Source: Bacteroidota bacterium (lineage in GTDB: Bacteria; Bacteroidota; Bacteroidia; NS11-12g; UBA955). From it: DNA of 36,096 nucleotides. The notes below the pieces were generated by a model. The model saw only the letters and a program-made list of their open reading frames with translations, was not told where the DNA came from and did not search any database. The stretch spans positions 1-36,096 of the forward strand of contig CANFXY010000010.1 of the NCBI GenBank assembly GCA_947451105.1, given 5' to 3'. The translations under genes were made by a program, and so were the position numbers. Shown one piece after another: positions 16,501-25,163 of this stretch (the first letter of the stretch is position 1; every line of letters begins with the position of its first letter).

Positions 16501-18617
16501 TTTTCTCCAGATAATTTAATGTTTTTATCAGGTGGTCCTAAGCAAGGATTGCCAATGCTGCAACCATTAAAGTAGAAAATCGGGTACTTACGGTAGTTGT
16601 GGTATTCTAAGGTATCTCCAATATCAATGTCTGTGGTAGCGGCACTTCCATGTCCTAGAAATGTTACAAGCTGCATCCCATCATTTACATTGTCTATGGC
16701 TTTTTGTTTCAAAAAAGGCTCTGAAATACCTACTGAAGATTTGGTGAAGGTTACAGCTTTGCCGCCAAAAGGAGGAGATTGTACAACGCCTGCCGCATTA
16801 TCTAGCCTATTTTTGATATATTTTGCTTGATTTCCGTTGTCACCACCTGCTAAATGCAAGACACTTTTTTTCCAAAACTCATTAGAAGTTGCATCGTATT
16901 CCATCAATTTGTTGACATATGCTGCGAAATCATTTTCTCTGTCTACTGTTAATCTTCCGATTGCCACTTGTGGAACTAAGTTAGAATCTAACATTTGGGT
17001 GGCAAATAAATTATCAGATGCCGGTACACCAATTGAAGGAATAATATTTTTCGAATATGCACCACCTCTAATCATGTTGGTCTGATAACCTCTGCCGACT
17101 AGAAATAAAAATTTTAAAGTTGTATCCCCTTTTTCTTTGAGGTATCTGATATAGCGACTTATGGCGATAGGGTGTGGTACTCCGTAAGAGAAATGGTCAT
17201 ATAATTGTTGAATACCTACAACATCGCAAGGACTAGCATAAGTTGAAGAACTTTTAAATGTTAAATATCTGCTCAGTCCTTCGCCAATAAATTTTGGGTG
17301 GGTTATAAGTACTAATCTATTTGAATTAATCGTTCGTGTTGGATCATAAGTTATTAAAGGATTAAAAGCTGCCTCATAACTCATTGCTGGTAGTACATCA
17401 TTTGCAAGTAAAAAAATGATTTCAGAACTGTCACAAATAAAATAGTCAGTTTGATTTTTATTTGAGGACGGAACTATGCATCGGCTATAGGTTGAATTAA
17501 ATTTCTCAGCGCGCATTCTATATCCATTGCTCAGATCGTACATAATTGGATAGGTTCGGGTTGAAGCATAGTTGCTCCATTCTATGTGCCTAGGATTTCC
17601 GCTTGAATTTAATTTAAATTTAAAATTAGATTTCCCATCTAAATCAAAATAACGGGGGTATTTAATACTCACATAGTTAATCGCATGAGCTTGGTAGCTA
17701 ACGCCTGATATAAATTGGACATCAAATTTCAAGAAAGTATTGTTGCTTCCAATGTAAGAATAATCAATGTTTCTAGTATTTCGAATAATTTCAAAACCAT
17801 CAAAAGAGGTGTCTAAAACAGTTTTAAATGTAAAATTATCAGCACTAATTCCAAGTTTGAAACGGTGGTCCATATTGACATTTTTATTGTCATTAACACC
17901 AACAGAGGTAAATGAATAACTAGGCAGGGGGCCATTGCTATTGATAAATCTTGTTTCTAATGTCCCCGTTAAACTATTATATCCTGTGCCACTTCCAAAA
18001 AATGTACTGCAAAATCCTTCTGTTTTCGTGTATTCTGGATTTTCTGCATCCGAAGTACCTACAGAGAATTTCTTGCCTCTATTGTATTCATTATAAAAGT
18101 TAAGCGATGATTCATGTATGAAGTATGGCTCTGCAGGAAAGCTTGAAAATGCTGTGTTTTTGTAGTTCTGCATATGCCAACCATTTTGAGTGCTTGATGC
18201 AGGCAAAAAAGTTAGATAATAGAATGAACTGTCTGTAATCATGCTAACTTTATCATTTGCAACAAAATTGCTATCAGCATAAAGCTCTTTGTCTAGCGTT
18301 CCATCATTCAGGGAAGCATAGAATTCTATGAAGTCATAATTATTGAAAATATTGTCTCCTTCTCCTGAAACGTAAATAGGAATCTCTTTTCCCTTGTAAA
18401 ACATTTGCCACTTTTTGGGCTTTACCGTTGAAAGATCTAACTTCATATCGGTAGCAGCAGGAATTAATGAGGTGTAATCAAGTCTATACAGGCCTTCCTT
18501 CCCTATTGGGATTTTAAAATACTTTTGGTTGTTTCTAATCCACTCATTTCCATATTGCTGTGAAAATAAATGGAAAGATAAGGTGAAAAGAAAAAAACAA
18601 ATTAGCGATTTTTTCAT
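13515..18617 (-). CDS. porU2: PorU2-like C25 cysteine peptidase of the type IX secretion system
   Basis: Large (1700 residues) gingipain-family protein matching the putative T9SS sortase PorU2, longer than the usual PorU of about 1100-1200. A signal peptide (1-19, ending LFSQ) precedes an N-terminal beta region. The C25 caspase-like domain spans about 430-790, with catalytic His656 in FLGHGSAA and Cys686 in YFNGCSIG. CARDB/fibronectin-like repeats follow. A segment at about 1120-1215 resembles the FAM3/ILEI (GG) domain. The C-terminal FlgD/T9SS-sorting-like domain starts at YPNPF (1582-1586) and runs through VVWDGKDEYGDRLSNGVYLYVV to KIVLLR. A sortase role is inferred from the family; an ordinary surface protease is possible. 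It heads an operon with the lytic transglycosylase. Confidence 0.85.
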   Translation of the reverse strand: MKKSLICFFLFTLSFHLFSQQYGNEWIRNNQKYFKIPIGKEGLYRLDYTSLIPAATDMKLDLSTVKPKKWQMFYKGKEIPIYVSGEGDNIFNNYDFIEFYASLNDGTLDKELYADSNFVANDKVSMITDSSFYYLTFLPASSTQNGWHMQNYKNTAFSSFPAEPYFIHESSLNFYNEYNRGKKFSVGTSDAENPEYTKTEGFCSTFFGSGTGYNSLTGTLETRFINSNGPLPSYSFTSVGVNDNKNVNMDHRFKLGISADNFTFKTVLDTSFDGFEIIRNTRNIDYSYIGSNNTFLKFDVQFISGVSYQAHAINYVSIKYPRYFDLDGKSNFKFKLNSSGNPRHIEWSNYASTRTYPIMYDLSNGYRMRAEKFNSTYSRCIVPSSNKNQTDYFICDSSEIIFLLANDVLPAMSYEAAFNPLITYDPTRTINSNRLVLITHPKFIGEGLSRYLTFKSSSTYASPCDVVGIQQLYDHFSYGVPHPIAISRYIRYLKEKGDTTLKFLFLVGRGYQTNMIRGGAYSKNIIPSIGVPASDNLFATQMLDSNLVPQVAIGRLTVDRENDFAAYVNKLMEYDATSNEFWKKSVLHLAGGDNGNQAKYIKNRLDNAAGVVQSPPFGGKAVTFTKSSVGISEPFLKQKAIDNVNDGMQLVTFLGHGSAATTDIDIGDTLEYHNYRKYPIFYFNGCSIGNPCLGPPDKNIKLSGENFIKTRGKGAIAFIAQTGLSELGQVDEQIQSLYSFVFNRKYNGDYTVGEAINDMLRATGNYNDELNRIQSRELFLQGDPSIQWFQPQLPDYAIDEKTISFYPKNLTAVSDSFAVAVPIENRGKFSEDSINIKIDRFYPNNFLVTQHYYRIPPIGYKDTIYLYIKSKDAASAGINKFIVNINYDKKILENNYSNNTVTYSDYIPGNGINLVSPKRFDIVSNLNNDTVELIAQALNLFEKNYQFIFEIDTSYLFNSPWKKTENSGSIVGQLKSWKVKLLGQKDSTVYYWRAMIKTGSIQGGYFTERSFVHILSHTPGWSQSDFPQFYPSSTLDKIVLDKNAQKFIFSNTSEKIFVNCYLDKTPNTGIKKGGQGAMSLTPGTSNGSVVAILFDKNSLEQFKLPGIFNPNKYYGTGYYEDNVKAYNFALYNGGELQFIRWVDSIPDSTYVALCNMGSMNRTLFSPQVLTAFSKLGASLVNELKTDLTSYAMIGKKGAAPGWAVEDSGHYKDGNGGYVEIEKDLIGKRGFGVLRTELIGPTTQWGNLYFHTKSEENNSADQFLINVHGVSNSGEDTIIYPLVKTNNFDLSNIDSRRFPNIYLEGQFEDLKNYTPPQLKHWRVGLTPVPEGSLNPNLSNNLWRDTLRQGEEFKFEIGFQNISDLSFDKNLKYQVLIYNADTKDTVYNSIKYSTDSLKPNAYFLINTIKNTKNMRGRYVFAVLVNYDQNNRAGQAEMSLINNSALRYFYVNEDKINPLLDVTFDGKHIGNGEIVSGSPLISISSKDENQLNWQTDTNGIQIWLKRPNSVNFEPINFDTFDVKFYPASSAYNLAKAEFNPKNLSDGIYTLKVQSNDANGTKSGSSEYLINFTVINKASATNFYPYPNPFTTSMRFVYTLTGNQVPDYINVKIMTIQGKVVKELNKDDLGDIHIGNNISEVVWDGKDEYGDRLSNGVYLYVVTIKLNGEEVTQLENDNVSNDLNADKANNNLFKHSTGKIVLLR

Positions 18618-18636
18618 GATTTAGTGTGTGTATGTA

Positions 18637-18668
18637 CAAAAATACTGAATATTGCACAAGTTTTTCAA
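18637..18668 (-). promoter_or_regulatory. porU2 promoter
   Basis: On the minus strand, TTG (18668-18666) is followed after 21 nt by TATTTTTG (18644-18637), a full TAnnTTTG match. The start ATG at 18617 is 19 nt further on. Confidence 0.55.
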
Positions 18669-18676
18669 TAATTTTT

Positions 18677-19387
18677 ATGCATAACACAAGCAAAGATGTA
18701 CTGTTTCTAATACCCATGCCGATATCCGAAATCGATGTAAACTGGAGTATTCCTTTAAACGTTATAAATCAAATATCTAAAATACAATGTTTTATAGTGG
18801 AAAATTCAAAAGTTTCTAGACACTTTTTGAAAAAAATAAATCCAAATATACTTTGGGACAATATTGTCATTTTTGAAATGGATAAGCATCAAATTCAAAG
18901 TCAAAATAAGGAGATACTACATATACTTCAGCAGCATCATTGCGTTGGCTTAATGTCCGATGCTGGGCTCCCTTGCATTGCAGATCCTGGCAACCATGTG
19001 GTTCGCATTGCACATGAAAATGGAATTCAAGTAAGACCATTAACGGGCCCATCCTCAATAATCTTAGCATTGATTGCAAGTGGATTGAATGGTCAAAGTT
19101 TTAAGTTTCATGGTTATTTGCCAAGTAAACCGGAAGAGAGAAAGAAGTCTATAATAGCGTTGGAAAAAATTTGTAAAGAAACTACCCAATTATTTATCGA
19201 GGCACCATACCGCAACCATGCCATGATTTCTGATCTTATTCAAACTTTAAATTCAGAAACAAAATTGTTAATTGCTTCCGATATATGCGGAGACAATGAA
19301 TTTATATTGTGTAAATCAGTTAAATGGTGGCGAGAGAATCCAATAGAATTGGGCAAGATACCATGTATGTTCGCTATTGGGGTTTAA
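18677..19387 (+). CDS. RsmI-like SAM-dependent methyltransferase (tetrapyrrole methylase fold)
   Basis: Member of the tetrapyrrole methylase superfamily closest to RsmI, which 2'-O-methylates C1402 of 16S rRNA. Diagnostic blocks are LFLIPMPISE, GLMSDAGLPCIADPGNHVVRIA, VRPLTGPSSIILALIASGLNGQSFKFHGYLP and LFIEAPYRN. At 236 residues it lacks the C-terminal extension of classical RsmI; this short version is frequent in Bacteroidota, and its exact target may differ. The frame is open back to a GTG at 18626 and an ATG at 18632, but the family starts shortly before the first strand, so ATG 18677 is chosen. The last 14 bp overlap the end of the convergent membrane-protein gene. Confidence 0.85.
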   Translation: MHNTSKDVLFLIPMPISEIDVNWSIPLNVINQISKIQCFIVENSKVSRHFLKKINPNILWDNIVIFEMDKHQIQSQNKEILHILQQHHCVGLMSDAGLPCIADPGNHVVRIAHENGIQVRPLTGPSSIILALIASGLNGQSFKFHGYLPSKPEERKKSIIALEKICKETTQLFIEAPYRNHAMISDLIQTLNSETKLLIASDICGDNEFILCKSVKWWRENPIELGKIPCMFAIGV

Positions 19388-21038
19388 ATTCAAAAAAAGA
19401 TGTGAATCTTAGAAAAATCAGAAACAGTATTAACGACAATAAAGATAAGACTGCTCCTGTCTTTGTTCGGTCATTTTTATACACCAATTCGATTTTTCCT
19501 TTAGCATCTTTAATGCAAAGCAAGCCTTTCTGATTTATGATTTGACCCGTACCAATCAAATTCCAGTTCTTATTGAAACGCAGACAGGTTTTTAATATGG
19601 AATCTTTTGAATTGATACTGATTTTATTTGGAGTAAAATTCAATAAAACACCTCCTGAGATAAATGTATTTAAACTGTCTTCAACCTTTGATAAGTTAAG
19701 CGGCTCATATGCATTTTGAACGATGCATTGTTTTTTAATAAAATAAAATTGATTTTCAAGCTCATGTTTTTTGAGTTTTACAACATCAAGCTTTTTTAAT
19801 TCATCGTTTGCAGGTATTTCCTCAATTCTTTTTGTATAAACTAATTGGTTTGAAATGGAATTAAAACTTAAAGTTTGAGTTAATATACACGAAACTAAAG
19901 TCAAATAAATTAATTCTTTATAATTATATTGTTTGTAAGTTTTTAAGAAAAGAACACTGAGGGTCAAAAGACTCAGCACACCAATTCTATAAGGTGCTCT
20001 GAGGCTGCTAAATACCGCAACATAGTGGTTTAAAATGTACCAAGGATTTATATAATTTGGACTATTGCCAAGGCCAATCCAGAAAATAGGTATACTTAGT
20101 ATTAACCAGTATTTAATGTTTTTTATTTTAAATAATTTGTAACATGAAAACACAATTAATACCATTGGAAATCCTATTGCAAATTCGTGCCATTGGTGAG
20201 GTGTTTTTGTGTCGGTTTGAAAGTCACACAAACTTTGCAAATAAACCAAGAAGTTAATTCCACTTTCGTCTTTTGATAAACGTGGACTTTGAGCCCAATG
20301 TTCTATAGCAGGTAATATTTTCCAAGCATTTATGATCAAAGCAAAAACAATCGCTGTTATTAACCCGCTTATAAATTTTCCGCCTTTCTTTTCGATTAGA
20401 AAATACCCTAAACTAAGTAAGAATAAACCTGCTGAGGCTATAATCGTTACCAAAGGAGCGCCGCCAGAAATTGGCAACGACAACAATAAAGCTATGTAAA
20501 TTAGATATTTATGTTTCCCCCAATTTTTATAATTCTCTAAATGAAAGAAAATCCAAGGCATAAAATAGAAAAATAAGAAATTACTATGCCCTGCCTCAAA
20601 TATATGTCGACTAAAATAAGGTGCACCAACAAAAATTATAGACATAGAAAGGGGAACAAAATTATCTAAACAATATAATTTAAATAATTTGAATGCACCC
20701 CAAAGGCCAATAAGCATAGCTATGAGTATGCTCAATTTATATCCGTAAAACGTGCCAAATAATAAAACTGGAATTAAATAGATAGAACCGCTTACCGCTT
20801 GTGGATTTGCATTTAAATCACTTCCAAATGCCAAATAAGCTTGATAAGAAGGCCATTCGCCATATTCAATTATGTTTATTCTGGCAACTTCAAAGGTGGC
20901 ATAAGTTAAATCCCAATCAGCAGAGCCATAAAAACCCCAATTTCTAGGAAGCCAAAGGTTACTTGCAAATAAAATCCAAGCAATAAAAAGTATCCAAATA
21001 TTCCTACTTTTACTAAATATTCCTTCTAACTTTTCCAT
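19374..21038 (-). CDS. Multi-pass membrane protein, GT-C/YfhO-like
   Basis: I do not recognise a named family with certainty. The 554-residue product has about 12 hydrophobic helices up to residue 390 and then a soluble stretch of about 130 residues. The final helix (GAVLSLLSLILFLIFL) is followed by a short tail. The first periplasmic loop has acidic residues in GSADWDLTYATFEVARI, as in GT-C lipid-phosphate-dependent glycosyltransferases. The soluble part plus last helix (KGKIELVYKN...) resembles YfhO-type proteins. A role in decorating envelope polymers is plausible but unproven. A terminator directly upstream separates it from metK. Its stop lies inside the methylase gene on the other strand. 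Confidence 0.7.
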   Translation of the reverse strand: MEKLEGIFSKSRNIWILFIAWILFASNLWLPRNWGFYGSADWDLTYATFEVARINIIEYGEWPSYQAYLAFGSDLNANPQAVSGSIYLIPVLLFGTFYGYKLSILIAMLIGLWGAFKLFKLYCLDNFVPLSMSIIFVGAPYFSRHIFEAGHSNFLFFYFMPWIFFHLENYKNWGKHKYLIYIALLLSLPISGGAPLVTIIASAGLFLLSLGYFLIEKKGGKFISGLITAIVFALIINAWKILPAIEHWAQSPRLSKDESGINFLVYLQSLCDFQTDTKTPHQWHEFAIGFPMVLIVFSCYKLFKIKNIKYWLILSIPIFWIGLGNSPNYINPWYILNHYVAVFSSLRAPYRIGVLSLLTLSVLFLKTYKQYNYKELIYLTLVSCILTQTLSFNSISNQLVYTKRIEEIPANDELKKLDVVKLKKHELENQFYFIKKQCIVQNAYEPLNLSKVEDSLNTFISGGVLLNFTPNKISINSKDSILKTCLRFNKNWNLIGTGQIINQKGLLCIKDAKGKIELVYKNDRTKTGAVLSLLSLILFLIFLRFTSFFEFKPQ

Positions 21039-21050
21039 ATTACTGCCTAC

Positions 21051-21075
21051 AAAAAAGGGGCTGAAAGCCCCTTTT
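21051..21075 (-). terminator. metK terminator
   Basis: On the minus strand AAAAGGGGCT-TTC-AGCCCCTTTTTT begins 3 bp after the metK stop: a perfect 10-bp stem, 3-nt loop and a T6 run. This is a textbook intrinsic terminator, active mainly in the metK direction. Confidence 0.92.
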
Positions 21076-21077
21076 GA

Positions 21078-22331
21078 TTATTTTATTTTAAATGCTTTCT
21101 TGACTTTATCTACATAATCAAGTTTTTCCCAAGTGAATAATTCAACTTTAAGCGTCTTAGTTTTACCTTCCGGACTTTTAAATGTTTTGCTTACTAATTG
21201 GTTCTCTCTACCCATATGACCATAGGCAGCAGTTTCGCTGTATATCGGATTTCTTAATTTTAATCTTTGTTCGATGAAATATGGACGCATATCAAATATT
21301 TCAGCAACAAGTTTACCTATTTCACCATCGCTCATTTTTACATTTGCTGTGCCATAGGTGTTTACATTTATACTGGTTGGTTTGGCAACACCAATAGCGT
21401 AACTTACTTGAACCAATACTTCTTTACATAGACCAGCTGCAACTAAATTTTTTGCAATGTGACGTGTAGCATAAGCAGCACTTCTGTCAACCTTACTTGG
21501 ATCTTTTCCACTAAATGCACCACCACCGTGAGCGCCTTTACCACCATAGGTATCAACAATAATTTTTCTTCCAGTTAATCCAGTATCACCATGTGGTCCA
21601 CCTATAACGAATTTTCCTGTAGGATTGATGTGGTAAGTAATTTTATCGTTGAATAATTTTTTGTATTTAGGGTATTTTGCTTTTACTCTTGGAATCAAAA
21701 TGTCTACCATATCTTTTTTGATTTTGGCTAACATTTTAGCTTCAGTGTCAAAATCATCATGTTGAGTAGAAATAACAATTGCATCAATACGAACAGGTTC
21801 GTTTTTGTCATTGTATTCTAAGGTTACTTGACTCTTAGCATCAGGTCTTAAGTATTTGATTGCTTTATTTTCTCTTCTTAAAGCAGCAAGTTCAATTAAG
21901 ATTTTATGAGATAAGTCAAGAGCCAATGGCATGTAATTATCTGTTTCTACAGTAGCGTAGCCAAACATCATACCTTGGTCACCAGCACCTTGTTCTTCTT
22001 TTTTCTTTTTGTCTACACCTTGATTGATATCTGCGCTCTGTTCATGGATGGCAGATAAAACTCCACAAGAATCAGCCTCAAACATATATTCGCTTTTTGT
22101 GTAACCAATCTTTTTAATGACGTCTCTGGCTATAGTTTGCACATCCAAATAAGCAGATGATTTAACTTCACCAGCTAAAATAACTTGACCGGTCGTAACA
22201 AGTGTTTCGCAAGCAACTTTACTTTGAGGGTCAAAAGCTAAGAAGTTGTCTATTAAAGCGTCACTGATTTGATCGGCAACTTTGTCAGGATGGCCTTCTG
22301 ATACAGATTCTGAGGTAAATAAATAAGGCAT
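21078..22331 (-). CDS. metK: S-adenosylmethionine synthetase
   Basis: Makes SAM from methionine and ATP in the cytoplasm. The 417-residue product carries [15 protein letters not shown] at the N terminus, the signature [12 protein letters not shown], and [19 protein letters not shown], with the [21 protein letters not shown]-type region just before it. Length is normal for Bacteroidota. The ATG at 22331 follows a consensus promoter by 17 nt, so the leader is only about 10 nt. That excludes a SAM riboswitch upstream of this start. Single gene ended by an intrinsic terminator. Confidence 0.97.
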   Translation of the reverse strand: MPYLFTSESVSEGHPDKVADQISDALIDNFLAFDPQSKVACETLVTTGQVILAGEVKSSAYLDVQTIARDVIKKIGYTKSEYMFEADSCGVLSAIHEQSADINQGVDKKKKEEQGAGDQGMMFGYATVETDNYMPLALDLSHKILIELAALRRENKAIKYLRPDAKSQVTLEYNDKNEPVRIDAIVISTQHDDFDTEAKMLAKIKKDMVDILIPRVKAKYPKYKKLFNDKITYHINPTGKFVIGGPHGDTGLTGRKIIVDTYGGKGAHGGGAFSGKDPSKVDRSAAYATRHIAKNLVAAGLCKEVLVQVSYAIGVAKPTSINVNTYGTANVKMSDGEIGKLVAEIFDMRPYFIEQRLKLRNPIYSETAAYGHMGRENQLVSKTFKSPEGKTKTLKVELFTWEKLDYVDKVKKAFKIK

Positions 22332-22348
22332 ATATTTTAAAATTCATG

Positions 22349-22379
22349 CAAAAGTAAGCGATTAATTCTTTGTTTGCAA
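22349..22379 (-). promoter_or_regulatory. metK promoter
   Basis: TTG (22379-22377), 20 nt, then TACTTTTG (22356-22349) on the minus strand is a full Bacteroidota consensus. Transcription is predicted to begin near 22342, about 11 nt before the ATG. Confidence 0.65.
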
Positions 22380-22409
22380 AATAGTAAATTTTAATTTTAA
22401 TCTAGACAA

Positions 22410-23642
22410 TTAATGGGTGATATCTTCACCTTCCATTTTGCTAACTGCTACTGTTGCCACAGCATTGCCTACTACATTGGTAGCCGTTCTTCCCATGTCT
22501 AAAAATTGATCAATTGGTAAAAGCAAAGCCAACCCAGCTTCAGGAATTCCAAAGCCAGCTACTGTTGCCGCAATCACAACCAATGATGCCCTAGGTACTC
22601 CTGCGATTCCTTTACTTGTAATCATTAAAATGAGGAGCATTGTAATTTGTTGTCCAAGGCTCAAATCAATGCCATAAGCCTGCGCAATTAGTAAAGATCC
22701 AAATGTCATGTACATCATGCTACCATCCAAATTAAAAGAATAACCAAGTGGAAGAACAAAGCTGCTTATTTTTTCTTTAATCCCAAATCGGTCAAGTTGG
22801 TTGAGTAATTTTGGGTAGGCAGATTCACTGCTTGCTGTTGCAAAGGCTAACATCAATGGTTCTTTAATATGACTTAATAATGTCCATGTTTTTCTTCTGA
22901 TCATTATATAACAAAGGCCAATTAATATGATCCAAAGTAGACCTAAACCCCCATAAAACATAGCAATTAGTTTGCTATAGTCTTTTAGTATTCCAACCCC
23001 TTTGTCAGCAATGACAACTGAGATTGAAGAGAAAACTGCAAGCGGTGCTAACCACATAATCATATTGGTTAGTTTGAGCATTGCATGCGCAAGAGAATCC
23101 ATTAGTTTTACCAAAGGTTCACCTTTTTCTTTAATGGCAGATAAAGCCAAACCAAAAAAGATTGAAAACACAACTATTTGCAAAACCGTTTTATGACTAG
23201 AGAGCGAGACAATTATGTTCTCGGGGAATAATTGATCAATGAAATGAATCAAAGTGAACTCTTCAACTTTTAAGCCACTGGCTGGAAGTCCTTGTACCTG
23301 ATTGATAAACGCATCACCTGGACGCAGGAAATTAACTAAGATTAGACCCAAGGTCAAAGATGTTAAGCTGGCAAAAATAAACCATCCAATAGTCTTAACG
23401 CCCATTCTGCCAACTGTTTTAGCATCCCCAATATTGGCAACGCCAACCACCAATGTGCTTAGGACTAAAGGCCCAATAATTAATTTTATTAATTTAAGAA
23501 ATATATAACTGCCTAATGATGTGTATTTCATATAGAGCTCTATACCTTCACGGTCTATTGAAAATACTTTATTTACTAAAGCTCCAGCAATAATTCCAAG
23601 AATTAATCCGCCTAAAATCCAATATGTTAATTTGTTTTTCAT
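22410..23642 (-). CDS. Dicarboxylate/amino acid:cation symporter (DAACS family)
   Basis: Glt/DctA-type secondary transporter that imports acidic amino acids or C4-dicarboxylates with Na+ or H+. The 410-residue product has the family's serine-rich hairpin (ATASSESAYPKLL), the TM7 block VLPLGYSFNLDGSMMYM, and the TM8 block DQFLDMGRTATNVVGNAVA. The Arg in MGRT is the position that contacts the substrate side-chain carboxylate in GltPh, consistent with an acidic substrate. NVVGN (Asn rather than Asp) is as in DctA-type members. A TTG 42 bp upstream extends the frame into radA, but ATG 23642 (MKNKLTYWILGG) is the natural start, 10 bp after the radA stop. Confidence 0.9.
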   Translation of the reverse strand: MKNKLTYWILGGLILGIIAGALVNKVFSIDREGIELYMKYTSLGSYIFLKLIKLIIGPLVLSTLVVGVANIGDAKTVGRMGVKTIGWFIFASLTSLTLGLILVNFLRPGDAFINQVQGLPASGLKVEEFTLIHFIDQLFPENIIVSLSSHKTVLQIVVFSIFFGLALSAIKEKGEPLVKLMDSLAHAMLKLTNMIMWLAPLAVFSSISVVIADKGVGILKDYSKLIAMFYGGLGLLWIILIGLCYIMIRRKTWTLLSHIKEPLMLAFATASSESAYPKLLNQLDRFGIKEKISSFVLPLGYSFNLDGSMMYMTFGSLLIAQAYGIDLSLGQQITMLLILMITSKGIAGVPRASLVVIAATVAGFGIPEAGLALLLPIDQFLDMGRTATNVVGNAVATVAVSKMEGEDITH

Positions 23643-23652
23643 TCTAATTATT

Positions 23653-25017
23653 TTATCCAAAAAGATATTCAAACGCCTCTTCAATTTTACCGATTTGAAT
23701 TAATTTTATATTTGTTCTATGTGAGTCTATTCCTTTGTTATATTTGGATATCATCATTTCTTTAAAGCCTAATTTCTCAGCTTCTGAAATCCTTTGCTCT
23801 ATTCTTGAAACAGCTCTCACTTCGCCACTTAAGCCAATTTCACCTGAGAACGCAATGCTACTATCGATAGCAATATTTTGATAGGATGATAATATAGAAG
23901 CTACAATTCCCAAATCTAGGCCTGGATCTTCTAATTTCATTCCGCCAGCAATATTGATAAATACATCTTTGACACCTAATTGAAATCCGCATCTTTTTTC
24001 GAGTACGGCCAAAAGCATGCTTAATCTTCGCAAATCAAATCCATTGCTTGTTCTTTGCGGCGTCCCGTATACAGCAGAACTTACCAAAGCTTGGGTTTCT
24101 AATAATATCGGTCTAATTCCTTCTACTGCACAACTAATGGTAATTCCGCTTAATAACTCCTCTCTTTCACTTATAAGAATTTCTGATGGGTTTTCAATTT
24201 CTCTTAAACCATTGCCTTTCATTTCATAAATCCCTATCTCACTTGCAGATCCAAATCTATTTTTTAAAGTTCTAAGAATTCTATAGTTGTAATGCCTATC
24301 TCCTTCAAACTGTAATACAGTATCTACCATATGCTCCAAAACTTTAGGACCAGCAATGTTCCCATCTTTATTGATGTGGCCAATTAGAAATACAGGTACG
24401 TTTGATTCTTTGGCAAAGCGGAGCAATTCCGCGGTACATTCTTTAATTTGACTAATGCTTCCTGGCGGTGATTCAATCAAATCGCTTGACATGGTCTGAA
24501 CGGAATCTATGATCAAAATCTCAGGGGTATCACTTTTTAAATAACTTAAAAGATTGCCTAAAGAGGTTTCACAAATCACATAACATTCATCATTGATGAT
24601 GCCTATTCTCTCGGCCCTCATTTTAAGTTGTGTTTCACTCTCTTCACCACTTACATATAAAACTTTACGTTTTAATTGGAGAGCTAATTGAAGCAGTAAG
24701 GTGGATTTTCCAATACCCGGTTCGCCACCTATTAGCGTGATGGATCCGCTAACCAATCCACCTCCCAAAACCCTGTTTAATTCATTGTCTGTAAGGATAA
24801 ATCTTTGCTCTTCACCTTCAACAATTTCTTGAATTTTTATGGCTTCACTCTTCTGTCCATTTGACTTTCCCCAAAGTTGTTTGGTGGATGTTGTAGATTT
24901 TTGGACAATTTCTTCAGTAAAACTGTTCCAAGCCTCGCATGACGGACATTTGCCGAGCCATTTTGGCGCAACATGGCCACAATTTTTACAAAAGAATTTT
25001 ACGACAGCTTTAGACAT
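23653..25017 (-). CDS. radA: DNA repair protein RadA
   Basis: RecA-related ATPase/helicase that promotes branch migration during recombination and repair. The 454-residue product has the N-terminal zinc finger (Cys10, Cys13, Cys24, Cys27), Walker A GGEPGIGKST at 97-106, Walker B LIIDSVQT, and the RadA-specific KNRFG at 252-256. A C-terminal Lon-protease-like domain lacks the catalytic role. Length is standard. The start ATG at 25017 gives the expected N terminus, MSKAVVKFFCKNCGH. It precedes the symporter gene by 10 bp, so the two are probably co-transcribed although functionally unrelated. Confidence 0.96.
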   Translation of the reverse strand: MSKAVVKFFCKNCGHVAPKWLGKCPSCEAWNSFTEEIVQKSTTSTKQLWGKSNGQKSEAIKIQEIVEGEEQRFILTDNELNRVLGGGLVSGSITLIGGEPGIGKSTLLLQLALQLKRKVLYVSGEESETQLKMRAERIGIINDECYVICETSLGNLLSYLKSDTPEILIIDSVQTMSSDLIESPPGSISQIKECTAELLRFAKESNVPVFLIGHINKDGNIAGPKVLEHMVDTVLQFEGDRHYNYRILRTLKNRFGSASEIGIYEMKGNGLREIENPSEILISEREELLSGITISCAVEGIRPILLETQALVSSAVYGTPQRTSNGFDLRRLSMLLAVLEKRCGFQLGVKDVFINIAGGMKLEDPGLDLGIVASILSSYQNIAIDSSIAFSGEIGLSGEVRAVSRIEQRISEAEKLGFKEMMISKYNKGIDSHRTNIKLIQIGKIEEAFEYLFG

Positions 25018-25110
25018 ATATTACCTGTACAAAAGTGCATTTTAATCATGAAATTTTAGCATCACTGTGCATAATTCTATGAAAATGCTCATATAAAATG
25101 CTAAAACAAT

Positions 25111-25149
25111 AAAAAAGACGCAACATCATATGCTGCGTCTTCTTTTTTA
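25111..25149 (-). terminator. Terminator after the M13 peptidase gene
   Basis: A 10-bp stem GACGCAGCAT/ATGTTGCGTC (minus strand, one G-U) with a 3-nt loop is flanked by A and T runs on both sides. It starts 15 bp beyond the peptidase stop. It is near-symmetric and could also work in the other direction. Confidence 0.9.
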
Positions 25150-25163
25150 TAAATATAGATTGA

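Noticed and set aside
22332-22409. Possible SAM riboswitch in front of metK
   Set aside because: The consensus promoter leaves a leader of only about 10 nt and there is no hairpin; too short for any known SAM riboswitch class.
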